From: Stutzerimonas sp. S1
GTDB lineage: Bacteria; Pseudomonadota; Gammaproteobacteria; Pseudomonadales; Pseudomonadaceae
Reading direction: 5' to 3'
DNA: 64,000 nucleotides
Assembly (NCBI RefSeq): GCF_025966695.1
Contig: NZ_JAOEIY010000003.1
Location: 434,001 to 498,000, forward strand
Position numbers and translations under genes: made by a program. The notes beneath the pieces are model-generated. The model was not told where the DNA came from. It saw nothing but the letters and a program-made list of their open reading frames with translations, and did no database searches. Below, piece by piece: positions 1-9,567 of this stretch. The stretch's first letter is position 1; every line of letters starts with the position of its first letter.

Positions 1-1164
1 CCAGTTAACCTCAAGGTGGGGCGGCATACTAACTACTGGGGTGAAGGCCTGTTGTTCGGTGCGCATGCGGTGTCCTATTCGCAGGCACCTAGCGACGGCG
101 TGAAGGCCGTTACTAGCCCTGGTATCGAGACGAAAGAAGTGTTTTTGCCGGTGGGGCAGGTTTCGATCAAGGCCCAGCTGACCGATACCCTTTCGGTAGC
201 GGTGCAGCAATTCTTCGAGTGGGACAACACTCGCATGCCCTATGGCGGTACCTATTTCGGACCAGCAGATCCTTTCTTCGAAGGGCCAGATCGCTTCCCG
301 CTTGCTCCGGGCTTCAATCTTGAAAAGCGAAGCACCAAGCGCGGGCGCGACACTGCTAACTGGGGCGTGATGGGTAAGCTCAACCTGGAACAGATCGAGT
401 CCACGGTCGGCGCCTATTATCGCGAGTTCGATGACTATCAGCCTTGGCTCGCCCCCGAGCTGGTCGCTGCTCCCGATGGCTATTACCGGCTCGTCCATCC
501 GCGTGATGTGAAACTAGCGGGACTTAGCTTTTCCCGCGTCTTTAACTCCGTAGCGGTGGGCATGGATCTTTCCTATCGCAAAAACGGTGCACTGAACGCA
601 ACAGGCGTAAGTCCTGTTGACGAAGAGGGCCCTCGTGGTAACACCATTCATTTCGTAGCCAACGCTGTATATGGCGTTCCACGTAACTTCATCGCGAACA
701 ACGCGACCCTGGTTGGCGAATTTGCCTACAGCCATCTGGACAAGGTGACCAAGCACGAAGAGCTCTACAAGGGTGATGGCTACGCTGGGTGCCGTGACGC
801 CAGAAGTTCAGCTCTTCCGGGAGGTAAAGAAGACGGCTGCTCGACTGATGACTACTACGCTGTCGCTGTGAACTATACCCCTCAATACCTTTCGATCTTC
901 CCTTCTTGGGATCTTGAGGTTCCGCTGACCGTCAACTATGGCATCAGCGGTAATGCCGCAAGCGCGGGTGGCGGAAGCGAAGGTGCTCTGGCATGGTCTG
1001 TAGGCGCAAAAATGACCTACATCCAGCACCATGAATTCAGCCTGCGTTACGCAGATACTTCCGCTCAGGAAAAAAATCTGCTTAACGGTGGGGTTGGCGG
1101 CAACGGTGCGGTGGGTACAACCGACCGCGGTTGGCTTGCGTTCACTTATAAAACTTCCTTCTAA
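1..1164 (+). CDS. DUF1302 family outer-membrane-type protein, 5' end outside the window
   Basis: The reading frame is open from the first base, so the GTG at base 16 is an internal Val and 387 C-terminal residues are visible. The family usually runs to 550-650 residues. The visible part is rich in alternating aromatic and polar stretches and ends in an aromatic strand (WLAFTYKTSF), as expected of a beta-barrel-like DUF1302 protein. DUF1302 genes typically sit directly before a DUF1329 gene, as here (22-base gap). The pair recurs next to steroid, terpenoid and other hydrophobic-substrate pathways. A role in moving a hydrophobic substrate through the outer membrane is inference from context. 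Confidence 0.85.
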   Translation, partial: PVNLKVGRHTNYWGEGLLFGAHAVSYSQAPSDGVKAVTSPGIETKEVFLPVGQVSIKAQLTDTLSVAVQQFFEWDNTRMPYGGTYFGPADPFFEGPDRFPLAPGFNLEKRSTKRGRDTANWGVMGKLNLEQIESTVGAYYREFDDYQPWLAPELVAAPDGYYRLVHPRDVKLAGLSFSRVFNSVAVGMDLSYRKNGALNATGVSPVDEEGPRGNTIHFVANAVYGVPRNFIANNATLVGEFAYSHLDKVTKHEELYKGDGYAGCRDARSSALPGGKEDGCSTDDYYAVAVNYTPQYLSIFPSWDLEVPLTVNYGISGNAASAGGGSEGALAWSVGAKMTYIQHHEFSLRYADTSAQEKNLLNGGVGGNGAVGTTDRGWLAFTYKTSF

Positions 1165-1186
1165 AACATATAAAAAGGGGAATTCA

Positions 1187-2545
1187 ATGAAGCTCCAAGT
1201 CGCTCTTGGTCTGATGCTCAGCGGTATTTCTTCACTATCGATGGCTGCGGTCTCTGCCGAGGAAGCTGCAAAATTGGGCGATACACTCACTCGCGTTGGC
1301 GCCATCGCAGCAGGTAACGAAGCAGGCACCATCCCCGCCTATGAAGGCGGTCTGCGTACTGCGCCGCCGGGCTTCGAGCCCGACAGTGGTGTATGGGTCG
1401 ATCCCTTCGCTAACGAAAAGCCCCTGTTTCGTATTACTGCTGAAAACATGGCTGAACACGCCGACAAGCTAAGTGATGGTCAGAAAGAGGTGCTCAAGCG
1501 CAACCCTGACTATTACATGGATATTTACCCGACACATCGCACAGCTGCATACCCGGAAGAGGTGCTGCAGGCCACAGTGCGTAATGCGACCGAATGCGAA
1601 ACCAAGAAGGACGGTTTGGCCGTAGAGACCGACTGCCGGGGCGGTATTCCATTTCCGATCCCCCAGACCGGCAATGAGGTGATGTGGAATCAATTGCTTC
1701 GCTACAACGACGGCAAATTCGGAACCACGACGTCTTCCTCAAACACCTGGGTTGTGGACAGTAACGGCGGCGTAACCAAAACCGCCACGCAATCAACGTT
1801 TGTCGAGCGTCCTTATTACCAGACCGATGTCGAAGGCCGTGATCCAGAAATGGCGTATCGGGTTTACTCGCTGACCAAGGCTCCTGCCCGAAAGGCCGGT
1901 GAGCTGACCGGCCTCAACGACTACCTCGACCCAACCGTCAAACCCCGTCGGGCCTGGAGTTATACGCCGGGACAACGCCGTGTGAAGCTAGCCCCAGAGT
2001 TTGCCTACGACACCCCGGTCGCGAGCATGGGCGGTCTCGAGCTATTCGATGAATTGTTTATGTTCTCCGGCGTCCAGGACCGTTTCGATTTCAAACTTGT
2101 AGGCAAAAAGGAGATGTACATCCCCTACAACACCTACAAGTTCTACTTCGACTGCGACGATCAACTTAAAGACTCGCATCCTAACCCTGCCTGTGAGCGT
2201 TGGGAGTTACACCGGGTATGGGAAGTCGAGGCGACTTTGAAGCCCGGTATGCGCCACGTTTACAGTAAGCGCACCTACTATCTCGACGAAGATACTTATG
2301 GTGCGGGCCTGTACGACGCATGGGATCAAAGCGGTCAGCTCTATCGCGCAATGATGCTTGGTGGTGTTCAGTTCTACGACCATGACATCCCCTATATCGT
2401 CAAACACTCTATATATGACTTCAATAAAGGCATGTACGGCGTAATCAACGATGGCTTGGATGGTGGTTATCGAGTTCTGACCGAGCCGCGTTCCGAGCGT
2501 TCGTTAAATCCGGAAGCGATTGTAATGAGGGAAACCCAGCGCTGA
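1187..2545 (+). CDS. DUF1329 family exported protein
   Basis: This 452-residue protein starts at an ATG preceded by an AAAAAGGGG ribosome site. The open frame extends further upstream but there overlaps the DUF1302 gene. Residues 1 to about 21 form a signal peptide ending in SMA. The mature part carries the DUF1329 character: many Tyr, Trp and Arg residues, for example RAWSYTPGQRR near residue 255, and a YNTYKFYFDCDD segment. DUF1329 proteins are exported partners of DUF1302 proteins, and their size and fold class suggest a periplasmic lipid-handling role related to LolB-type carriers. Here it probably helps pass a resin acid or related hydrophobic compound across the periplasm. The last step is inference. 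Confidence 0.88.
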   Translation: MKLQVALGLMLSGISSLSMAAVSAEEAAKLGDTLTRVGAIAAGNEAGTIPAYEGGLRTAPPGFEPDSGVWVDPFANEKPLFRITAENMAEHADKLSDGQKEVLKRNPDYYMDIYPTHRTAAYPEEVLQATVRNATECETKKDGLAVETDCRGGIPFPIPQTGNEVMWNQLLRYNDGKFGTTTSSSNTWVVDSNGGVTKTATQSTFVERPYYQTDVEGRDPEMAYRVYSLTKAPARKAGELTGLNDYLDPTVKPRRAWSYTPGQRRVKLAPEFAYDTPVASMGGLELFDELFMFSGVQDRFDFKLVGKKEMYIPYNTYKFYFDCDDQLKDSHPNPACERWELHRVWEVEATLKPGMRHVYSKRTYYLDEDTYGAGLYDAWDQSGQLYRAMMLGGVQFYDHDIPYIVKHSIYDFNKGMYGVINDGLDGGYRVLTEPRSERSLNPEAIVMRETQR

Positions 2546-2557
2546 TTAGTTGCGGGT

Positions 2558-2581
2558 CTGCATGTGCGCTTGCATATGCAG
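2558..2581 (+). terminator. hairpin after the DUF1302-DUF1329 pair
   Basis: CTGCATGTGC and GCATATGCAG form a 10-bp stem with one G-U pair and a four-base GCTT loop, 13 bases after the DUF1329 stop. No T-run follows, so it may be a transcript-stabilising or attenuating hairpin rather than a full rho-independent terminator. Confidence 0.35.
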
Positions 2582-2681
2582 GTCTGCCGATCGGGTTTCG
2601 TTCCTAGGTCTGCAAGCGATGTTGAGTTATGTCGGCAGGCATCGTACGCATTCTGATTACGCTGGTTGAGGATAAAAAATA

Positions 2682-3821
2682 ATGATATTCCCGGTCCCGC
2701 TTGCTACGCCAAATGCTTCTCCGGCGACCATTACCCGGTTATCCGGGAAATGGCTAGGCGTGATGTTGTTTGTTCTGCTGGTGCCATTTGGTGTGGAGGC
2801 GTCTGTTGCGGCGGAGGGTATCGATCCCTTGCGAGAACCGTCGAAGCCGATCAGCGCTTCGGTGCCGCTCCTCGGTATGGATCGAGCGGGTGATGTGCTT
2901 GTTGGCGTCGGGTTGCACGGCATGATCAAGCGCTCCACCGATGGCGGGACGACCTGGCAGCAAGTGCAGAGCCCTGTTTCCACGGACTTGGTCCAGGTGC
3001 GCTTTCGTGACCCTATGAACGGATGGGCCGTCGGTCACGATTCTGTGCTGCTGAATACCACCGATGGTGGTCTGACCTGGTCCGTTCAACTCGACGGTCG
3101 CACGGTGCTTGCGCGTCTCAACGCGTTCTACGGTGAGCGTGCGGAACGTGGCATCGAGGGCGCTGCAGACATGCTCCAAGAAGTGGAGTTTGCCATGAAC
3201 ACGTCGGCGACGCCCGATGTGCTGGCGTCACCGTTTCTCGACGTCATGTTCAATGAGGACAAGGTTGGCTACGTCATTGGTGCGTTCGGGATGATCCTGA
3301 GAAGTACCGATGATGGTGCGACCTGGGATCCTTGGATCGAGCAAACCGACAATACCCGCCGTATGCACCTGTATGGCCTGGACGAACGCGACGGCGTTTT
3401 CTATATCGCTGGAGAGCAGGGCTTGCTCATGCGCCTGAATCTCCAGACTCAACAGTTCACAACGATCGAAACGCCCTATAACGGTACTTACTTCGGTGTG
3501 CGCGCGCTTCCCGACCTGCTTCTGGCCTACGGCCTGCGTGGCAACCTATATGCGAGCAGGGACGATGGGGGGCAATGGCAGCAGATAGACACCGGCCTTA
3601 ACGCAAGTCTGATCAGCGCGGTGGATTCAGGGCAGCAACTGATCATGGTTAGCCAGAGCGGCGCGATGATCGCGCTCGACAAAGAAAGTTTGAGCGTCAC
3701 ACCCCTGCAGGCCTCACGCGTGGGCGAAGTGTTCGCGGCCAGTGGTACCGGACGAGATGGCGAAATGGTCGTGACTTTTTTCTCGGGTGCAAAACTCGTC
3801 GAGATAGCCAAGGCGAACTAA
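2682..3821 (+). CDS. YCF48/BNR-repeat exported protein
   Basis: The 379-residue protein has a hydrophobic segment at about residues 24-38, probably an uncleaved anchor or late signal peptide. Four or more Asp-box-like repeats follow: STDGGTTW near residue 85, TTDGGLTW near 126, STDDGATW near 207 and RDDGGQW near 290. This is the pattern of the Ycf48-like beta-propeller family. In proteobacterial catabolic clusters such a gene commonly lies between DUF1329 and an RND transporter gene, exactly as here, which suggests a periplasmic accessory factor for the transporter. The start is ATG with a weak GAGGATAA ribosome site. The function of the protein itself is unknown. Confidence 0.8.
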   Translation: MIFPVPLATPNASPATITRLSGKWLGVMLFVLLVPFGVEASVAAEGIDPLREPSKPISASVPLLGMDRAGDVLVGVGLHGMIKRSTDGGTTWQQVQSPVSTDLVQVRFRDPMNGWAVGHDSVLLNTTDGGLTWSVQLDGRTVLARLNAFYGERAERGIEGAADMLQEVEFAMNTSATPDVLASPFLDVMFNEDKVGYVIGAFGMILRSTDDGATWDPWIEQTDNTRRMHLYGLDERDGVFYIAGEQGLLMRLNLQTQQFTTIETPYNGTYFGVRALPDLLLAYGLRGNLYASRDDGGQWQQIDTGLNASLISAVDSGQQLIMVSQSGAMIALDKESLSVTPLQASRVGEVFAASGTGRDGEMVVTFFSGAKLVEIAKAN

Positions 3822-3830
3822 TAACGCGGC

Positions 3831-6353
3831 ATGCTTAGTGAGAACAAGAAAATGGTAGATCAAAAGTACAATAGTGGAATGCCCGTAGTTCCGGATGTTC
3901 GCGATTTCGACAAGTCGTCCGGCGGGTTTTTCGAGCGTGTTATTTTCAATAACCGCGTACTTGTGCTCGTGGTCTGCCTGCTGGCCACCGTTGTACTTGG
4001 TTACTTCGCTGCTCGCATAGACGTAAATGCCAGCTTCGAAAGAATGATTCCGAGCAGCAGTCCCTATATCAAGAACTACTTCGCATATAAGGATCAGCTC
4101 CCTGGTTTGGGCAACAGCATTCGTATCGTTGTGGAAAACAAGCAGGGCGATATCTATGATCCGGAATACCTGAAGGTTCTGCAGGAAGTAAACGATACGC
4201 TGTATCTCATCCCTGGAGTCGACCGCTCCTGGATGAAATCGCTGTGGATGCCGATTGTCCGTTGGAAGGAAGTCACCGAGGATGGAATCAGTGGCGGTGC
4301 GGTAATGCCTTCCGACTATGACGGCAGCGAGACGTCGATAACGAAACTACGGCGCAACATTTCTCGTGCCGGAATCATCGGGAATCTGGTCGCCAATGAT
4401 GGACAGTCGAGCATGATTGTCGCCCCGTTGCTCGACTCGCATCCTCAGACCGGAGAGCCGCTCAATTACGGTGAATTCTCCGACCAGTTGGAAGAGAAGA
4501 TCCGCTCCTTCGAAAGCGACAAGATCAGCATTCATATCGTCGGTTTCAGTAAGTTGGTCGGCGATTTGATCGACGGGCTGTACAGCGTGATGGTTTTCTT
4601 TGCCATCTCCGTCCTGATCGCCGGGATCTTCGTCTACTTTTACATGCGTTGTCTGCGCAGCACGATTTTGTTGATCGGCGTAGCGGTGGCCGGGGTCGTA
4701 TGGCTTCTCGGTCTAATGCAGCTGCTTGGATATGATCTCGATCCGTATTCGATCCTGGTACCGTTTCTGATCTTCGCCATTGGTGTCTCCCATGGCACGC
4801 AGAAGATGAACGGTATTCTTCAAGACATTGGCCGCGGTACGCATAAGTATGTGGCGGCGCGCTATACCTTCCGCCGTCTCTTTCTCACCGGACTTACCGC
4901 ACTACTGTGCAACATTGTCGGTTTCGCGGTACTGGTGATCATCGACATTCCGGTAATCCGGGATCTGGCGATAACCACCAGCATCGGTGTTGCGGTACTG
5001 ATATTTACCAAACTACTGCTGATACCCGTCGCGCTGTCCTATATCGGCGTGAGCAAAAAAGCGGCGTTGATCGCTCTCGAGAAAGAGCGTGCCGGAGCCG
5101 AAAACCGCAACTGGCTTGGTCATATCTGGCACGGCCTGGACCGTTTCACCGAGCGGCGCTGGGCGATTGCGGTGATTTCGCTATCGGTTGTCGTCACTGT
5201 CATCTGCAGCATCGTCATGCTCGACCTCAAGATCGGTGATCTGGATCCAGGTGCGCCAGAGCTACGCGCCGACTCGCGCTACAACCAGGACAACGCTTAC
5301 ATCACCAGCCACTATGGTCTGTCCAGCGACCAGTTCGTCGTGATCATGAAAACCGATCCGGACAGCTGTCGGTTGTACCAGACGCTGCAGACCATGGACC
5401 GGCTTGCATGGCAACTGCGTCAGACTCCTGGCGTGCAGACCACTAGTTCGCTTGCCGAGTCGACTCGTTTCGTGACCTCAGGCATGGCTGAAGGCAGCGG
5501 CAAGTGGCTGACTATCAGCCGCGACCAGGCCATCACCAACGCGTCGGTCGATGCCGCGATGATTTCTTCGCCAGGCATCACCAACCAGCAGTGCTCGGTT
5601 ACACCGCTGATCGCCTATCTCACCGATCACAAGGCGGACACGTTGCGTCGCGTGATGGGGGTGGTCGAGGCCTTTGCCGCCGAATACAACACCACGGCTG
5701 ACTCAGAACGTCCGGTCGAGTTTCTCTTGGCCGCAGGCAACGCGGGTATCGAAGCGGCGACCAACATCGAGGTGGAGAAAGGCATCATCACCATGTACCT
5801 GGCGGTATATGGCGCTACTGCTTTGCTCTGTCTGCTGACGTTCCGCAGCATTCGCGCCACCATCGTCGCGCTCGTTCCTTTGATCATGACCACCATCATC
5901 TGCAAGGCCTTGATGGTCTGGCTCGGTATCGGCCTGAAAGTGGCAACCCTGCCGGTTATTGCGGTTGGCGTGGGAGTAGGCGTGGATTACGCACTCTATT
6001 TGCTCAGTGTGCAGCTCGCCGTACAGGAGCGGGGCGGGTCGCTGGCAGTGGCCTACCGCCGCTCTCTGGACTTTACCGGCCGAGTGGTCGCTCTGATCGG
6101 CTTGACCATGGCGGCTGGAGTGATTACATGGGCCTGGTCACCCATCAAATTTCAGGCTGACATGGGCATTTTGCTGACCTTCATGTTCTTGTGGAACATG
6201 CTCGGCGCCCTAGTGCTGATCCCGGCTCTGTCGCATTTCCTGCTGAACCCAAAAACCACTTCGGCCTCACCGGAATCGCCAGCCATGCTTGATACGCCGG
6301 TTGAACAGGCTATCCAGAAAAAAAAACTAACTGACGCGGCTGCCGCTCATTGA
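3831..6353 (+). CDS. RND superfamily (MMPL-type) transporter
   Basis: This is an 840-residue membrane protein with the classic duplicated RND architecture. TM1 lies near residues 43-62 and a periplasmic loop follows to about 240. Then come a five-helix bundle to about 405, TM7 near 440-462, a second loop and a final bundle at about 650-805 containing the GVGVGVDYALYLLSVQ segment. It resembles the COG1033 predicted exporters rather than HAE1 multidrug pumps, because there are no adjacent MFP or OMF genes. It follows the YCF48-like gene by nine bases and probably forms an envelope transport unit with the three upstream genes. An in-frame ATG 21 bases downstream (3852) is an alternative start. 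Substrate and direction are not shown by sequence. Confidence 0.85.
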   Translation: MLSENKKMVDQKYNSGMPVVPDVRDFDKSSGGFFERVIFNNRVLVLVVCLLATVVLGYFAARIDVNASFERMIPSSSPYIKNYFAYKDQLPGLGNSIRIVVENKQGDIYDPEYLKVLQEVNDTLYLIPGVDRSWMKSLWMPIVRWKEVTEDGISGGAVMPSDYDGSETSITKLRRNISRAGIIGNLVANDGQSSMIVAPLLDSHPQTGEPLNYGEFSDQLEEKIRSFESDKISIHIVGFSKLVGDLIDGLYSVMVFFAISVLIAGIFVYFYMRCLRSTILLIGVAVAGVVWLLGLMQLLGYDLDPYSILVPFLIFAIGVSHGTQKMNGILQDIGRGTHKYVAARYTFRRLFLTGLTALLCNIVGFAVLVIIDIPVIRDLAITTSIGVAVLIFTKLLLIPVALSYIGVSKKAALIALEKERAGAENRNWLGHIWHGLDRFTERRWAIAVISLSVVVTVICSIVMLDLKIGDLDPGAPELRADSRYNQDNAYITSHYGLSSDQFVVIMKTDPDSCRLYQTLQTMDRLAWQLRQTPGVQTTSSLAESTRFVTSGMAEGSGKWLTISRDQAITNASVDAAMISSPGITNQQCSVTPLIAYLTDHKADTLRRVMGVVEAFAAEYNTTADSERPVEFLLAAGNAGIEAATNIEVEKGIITMYLAVYGATALLCLLTFRSIRATIVALVPLIMTTIICKALMVWLGIGLKVATLPVIAVGVGVGVDYALYLLSVQLAVQERGGSLAVAYRRSLDFTGRVVALIGLTMAAGVITWAWSPIKFQADMGILLTFMFLWNMLGALVLIPALSHFLLNPKTTSASPESPAMLDTPVEQAIQKKKLTDAAAAH

Positions 6354-6432
6354 TCGGACGCGCCCGGTTGGCGCTTCCACTGACTGTAAAGCCAAGCCCA
6401 GAGCTATGGCGCGCTATTGAAGGGAGAGGGTT

Positions 6433-7404
6433 ATGTTCGAGTTGTTGATGAGTGCCGACATGATGGTTCCGGATCCGGACGGGATGACGGAAAAGCTGGT
6501 GGATAAGCTCGGCATCTTCAAGCATGAGCGCTGGCGCCAGGCGTTCGATAACCATCCGTACATTGCGCATTTTTTGCGCGTACACAAGTCACTGGCAGTT
6601 TCACCTACCCGTATCGAGCCGCAGTGGCATCTGGATCGTCCAAATCCGGGCGACCCGCTGTTTCATGATTTTTTGGAAAGCCTGAAGGACTACCAGGGCC
6701 ACCATCGGCCCATGATCACTCACTCGATTGTGCTCGCCCTGCATGGCGACAAGTTCGATGCCCTGGTCAGCAAATTGATGCGCCGTCGTCTGCCATTCCG
6801 CATGGCTCAGCGCACACCGGAAATGCCGTTCGACCGTTTGTGGTTGGGCGCAACGCCGGAGAAGCCGTATTACGAGCCATCCGTGGACGGCGGCCTGTGC
6901 ATCGAAATCATGCCCACCGAACCATTGCAGATGCCGCCGGAAACCTATGCAACGCCGCCGGCGCAGCCTCGTGAGCAGAAGCCGGGTGACATGGTGCGTG
7001 TTACGGCGCGAGGCTTTTTGGTACGCGATCTCGATGAAACGCTGCGCAAGCTTTCCACCAACCTCGACTGGGAGCCTTCCTGCCCGGTGGAGAACATTGC
7101 AACTGAAGGCTACCGCCGTGCGCGCATGGGCTTTACCGTCGCCAATAGCGCTACGCTGGACGTGCTTGAGGCAACTTACTGGAATACCGACGCCGGTCAT
7201 TATGTAAACAACTGGGGGCCGGGCCCGTATTACATCCGCATCGGCGTTAACGATCTGGCCGCCAAGGCTGAAGATTTGCGCGCTCGCGGTACGGCCTTCG
7301 AGTGGATCGAGTCGTCCGAAGCCGTAGGCGGCAAGCCGCTGATCAAAATCGACCCGAAAGAATTGGATGGCCAGGTGTTCGAGTTCGAGGAGTGCTCAGT
7401 ATGA
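6433..7404 (+). CDS. VOC (glyoxalase/extradiol-fold) superfamily protein
   Basis: A 323-residue protein starting at ATG after an AGGGAGAGGG ribosome site. Two weak beta-alpha-beta-beta-beta modules can be seen. The first contains HSIVLALHG and ends with GGLCIEIMP. The second begins near VRVTARGFLVRDLDETLRKL and ends with GQVFEFEE. His and Glu at these strand positions are the usual metal ligands of the VOC fold. It is not a close paralog of the two extradiol dioxygenases in this window, so isomerase, epimerase or lyase activity is equally possible. Its stop overlaps the next start by four bases (ATGA), so it is translationally coupled to the enoyl-CoA hydratase, suggesting consecutive or joint action on a CoA ester. 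Confidence 0.65.
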   Translation: MFELLMSADMMVPDPDGMTEKLVDKLGIFKHERWRQAFDNHPYIAHFLRVHKSLAVSPTRIEPQWHLDRPNPGDPLFHDFLESLKDYQGHHRPMITHSIVLALHGDKFDALVSKLMRRRLPFRMAQRTPEMPFDRLWLGATPEKPYYEPSVDGGLCIEIMPTEPLQMPPETYATPPAQPREQKPGDMVRVTARGFLVRDLDETLRKLSTNLDWEPSCPVENIATEGYRRARMGFTVANSATLDVLEATYWNTDAGHYVNNWGPGPYYIRIGVNDLAAKAEDLRARGTAFEWIESSEAVGGKPLIKIDPKELDGQVFEFEECSV

Positions 7405-8219
7405 GCGCCGAAGTCAATCAGCAGGCACCGCTGGTTATCAACGAGTCAGTCCGGGTAGAGCGCGGCGTCTCGGTCGGCTGGGTCGTATTGACCCGCCCGG
7501 GCCAGATCAACGCGATCAACGACAGCATCCGTCAGGGTGTTCCTCAGGCGCTTCAATTGCTCGACAACGACCCGCAGGTGCGGGTCATTGTCATCCGCGG
7601 TGAAGGCGAGCGTGGATTTTGCGCTGGCGCCGACATTAAGGAACGTCGCGGTGAAGAAACCTCTCTGCAGGTGCGCCAGCGGATGGAGCGTTCGCGCTGG
7701 ATCGAGTCGCTCGACGGAATTGCCAAGCCGGTCATCGCTGCAATCCAAGGTTATTGCATGGGTGGCGGGCTGGAGTTTGCTTTGGCTTGCGATATTCGAT
7801 TCGCCGCCCCCAACGCGATTTTTGCGCTTCCGGAAACCGGCCTGGGCCTGATTCCTGGCGGTGGCGGTACTCAGCGGCTTTCGCGAGTCGTGGCGCCGGG
7901 GCGCGCACTCGATATGCTGCTGACGGGTGACCGTATGAATGCTGACCAAGCGTTCCAGATCGGGCTGGTTAGCCGCCTGGCTACGGATAACGCGACTCTG
8001 GTCGAGGAGGTCAGAGTTTTTGCCGAGCGCATCGCCAGTAAGCCGCCAGCGGCGTCGGCCTTCGTCAAGCAGGCCGCTCGGGCTGCACTGGAACTGGACC
8101 TGAAAAGCGGACTCAATCTCGAACTCGACCTGTTTGCCCTTCTAGCGCCAACAAAGGATGTGCGCGAAGCAGCGCAAGCTTTTAGTGAGCGACGCGAGCC
8201 GCGCTTCACGGGCGAGTAG
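7401..8219 (+). CDS. enoyl-CoA hydratase/isomerase (crotonase) family protein
   Basis: I place the start at the ATG overlapping the upstream stop, giving 272 residues; a longer frame would run deep into the VOC gene. Crotonase hallmarks are clear: the CAGADIKE oxyanion-hole strand near residue 74, the GYCMGGGLEFALACD helix, and PETGLGLIPGGGGTQRL, whose Glu matches the hydratase Glu144. The second catalytic Glu position (Glu164) appears as Asp in RALDMLL. It probably hydrates or isomerises an unsaturated CoA ester of a terpenoid ring intermediate. A second crotonase lies at 57.5 kb. Confidence 0.85.
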   Translation: MSAEVNQQAPLVINESVRVERGVSVGWVVLTRPGQINAINDSIRQGVPQALQLLDNDPQVRVIVIRGEGERGFCAGADIKERRGEETSLQVRQRMERSRWIESLDGIAKPVIAAIQGYCMGGGLEFALACDIRFAAPNAIFALPETGLGLIPGGGGTQRLSRVVAPGRALDMLLTGDRMNADQAFQIGLVSRLATDNATLVEEVRVFAERIASKPPAASAFVKQAARAALELDLKSGLNLELDLFALLAPTKDVREAAQAFSERREPRFTGE

Positions 8220-8255
8220 GATTGGCATGGCTAACAACAAAATAAGGAACACCAG

Positions 8256-9074
8256 ATGAGTATGGGCAAGCTGGCGGGGCGTGTTGCGATCGTCACCGGT
8301 GGTGGCAACGGGCTGGGCGCCGAGTGCGCTCGGGTGCTGGCCGAGCACGGCGCTTCTGTCGCGGTAGTAGATGTCGACGGCGACGCCGCCAACCGAGTGG
8401 CGGAGTTGATATCGGCGCAAGGCATGCCAACCCAAGGCTTTCGCGCCGATGTCTCTTCCGAGGAAGACGTCAAGGCGGTGATTGCCCAGGTAATGGAGAA
8501 ATTTGGTCGGATCGATGTACTGCACAACAATGCGGCCGTGCTGAACGCCGACCAACGCCAGCGGGACCGTGATCTGGCCAACCTGGATATGGAAGCGTTC
8601 GACCGCGCTATAGCGGTAAATCTGCGTGGCTCCGTGCTCTGCACCAAATACGTCATTCCGGTGATGCTGGAGCAGGGCAAAGGCTCGATCATTTTCGCCA
8701 CCTCCGGGTTGGGGATGCAGGGCGACATGTCGCTGACTGGCTATGCGACCTCCAAAGCGGCGCTGATGATGCTTCCGCGCCTGGTCGCGTCTCAATACGG
8801 TAAGCAAGGGATCCGTGGCAATGCAGTGCAGATCGGCCTCGCACCGCAGCACGAAATGCCCGCGCCGCTGCTGGAAATCATGCGTGACAACCATTGCACG
8901 GCCGAACTGGGCACGCCTAGACAGATTGCCGATGTGGTCGCGTTCCTGGCCTCTGACGAATCCTCGTTCGTGACCGGTACAACGCTCGTCGCAGACGGTG
9001 GTTTTAGTAGCCACACGCCTTCCCTCGTAGCCATGCGAGCCCTGTTTGAAAAGATGGGGCGAACAGGCATGTAA
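8256..9074 (+). CDS. short-chain dehydrogenase/reductase
   Basis: A 272-residue classical SDR. It has a GGGNGLG nucleotide-binding turn near residue 16, NNAA near 94, and YATSK at 163-167 carrying the catalytic Tyr and Lys. Asp in the VVDVDGD segment after beta-2 suggests NAD preference. After the usual SDR end (GTTLVADGGF) there is a short tail of about 20 residues. It is the last gene of the VOC-hydratase-SDR group and is followed by a GC-rich hairpin. A hydroxyacyl or ring-alcohol dehydrogenase is likely; the substrate is not identifiable. Confidence 0.85.
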   Translation: MSMGKLAGRVAIVTGGGNGLGAECARVLAEHGASVAVVDVDGDAANRVAELISAQGMPTQGFRADVSSEEDVKAVIAQVMEKFGRIDVLHNNAAVLNADQRQRDRDLANLDMEAFDRAIAVNLRGSVLCTKYVIPVMLEQGKGSIIFATSGLGMQGDMSLTGYATSKAALMMLPRLVASQYGKQGIRGNAVQIGLAPQHEMPAPLLEIMRDNHCTAELGTPRQIADVVAFLASDESSFVTGTTLVADGGFSSHTPSLVAMRALFEKMGRTGM

Positions 9075-9082
9075 GTACCGAT

Positions 9083-9111
9083 CGCCCGGCCCACGTAAGG
9101 GGAGCCGGGCG
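9083..9111 (+). terminator. GC-rich terminator-like hairpin
   Basis: CGCCCGGC and GCCGGGCG are perfect 8-bp arms around a 13-base loop, starting nine bases after the SDR stop. Only a short TTCC follows, so it is a weak intrinsic terminator at best. Confidence 0.5.
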
Positions 9112-9201
9112 TTCCGTCGATCGTCATTTCAGACACCGTCCGCGCGCGAAGGCCGTTTCAGGCTGCGCTGCATATACGGCAGGTTACCCGCGCTGCCCCT
9201 T

Positions 9202-9230
9202 TGGTAGGCGCGAGCTTGCTCGAAAGCGGG
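9202..9230. repeat. degenerate REP-like element in a 450-bp gene-free stretch
   Basis: TGGTAGGCGCGAGCTTGCTC resembles the common Pseudomonas REP core (GTAGGAGCGAGCTTGCTCGC), with an inner GCGAGC/GCTCG hairpin. It lies in the gene-free region between the SDR and the FAD oxidoreductase (about 9112-9567). A 76-codon open frame at 9325-9555 in that region has no recognisable features and I do not call it. The REP-like element is a small pointer to a Pseudomonas host. Confidence 0.45.
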
Positions 9231-9567
9231 GCTGGACGCGGCTTTGGTTTTCTATTTCTCGCCTGCGGGCTGCTCGTCCTATTGAAAATGTATTGCACGT
9301 CGCTGCTCTACGACTCTTTTACCGTTGGTAAAACGGATGCCGGGTTGCCCGGTGACGTTTGTTGCTAGGGTGCTGCTCAGCGCCAAGATATGGGCAACAG
9401 ACAAACCGTTGACCGTCTTGCTTGAACGCGATTTTCCTGGCTTTGCCGAGTGGGCAGTCGCGTTCACGTTGCCCGATGTTGCGGCTCTAAACCGAACTCT
9501 TGCAAGTGGATTGCAACGGCTTTTGCGTTGGGCAAATGTTGTTGGAATCCGATAGGACCAACAAAGA

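Noticed and set aside
6433-7404. Calling the VOC protein a third extradiol dioxygenase
   Set aside because: It shows the fold pattern but not the spaced His-His-Glu and His-Tyr residues that both true extradiol enzymes here share, so only the superfamily is claimed.
9202-9230. CRISPR or insertion-sequence origin for repeats
   Set aside because: Only one degenerate REP-like unit is visible, with no regular spacers, transposase or terminal repeats anywhere in the window.
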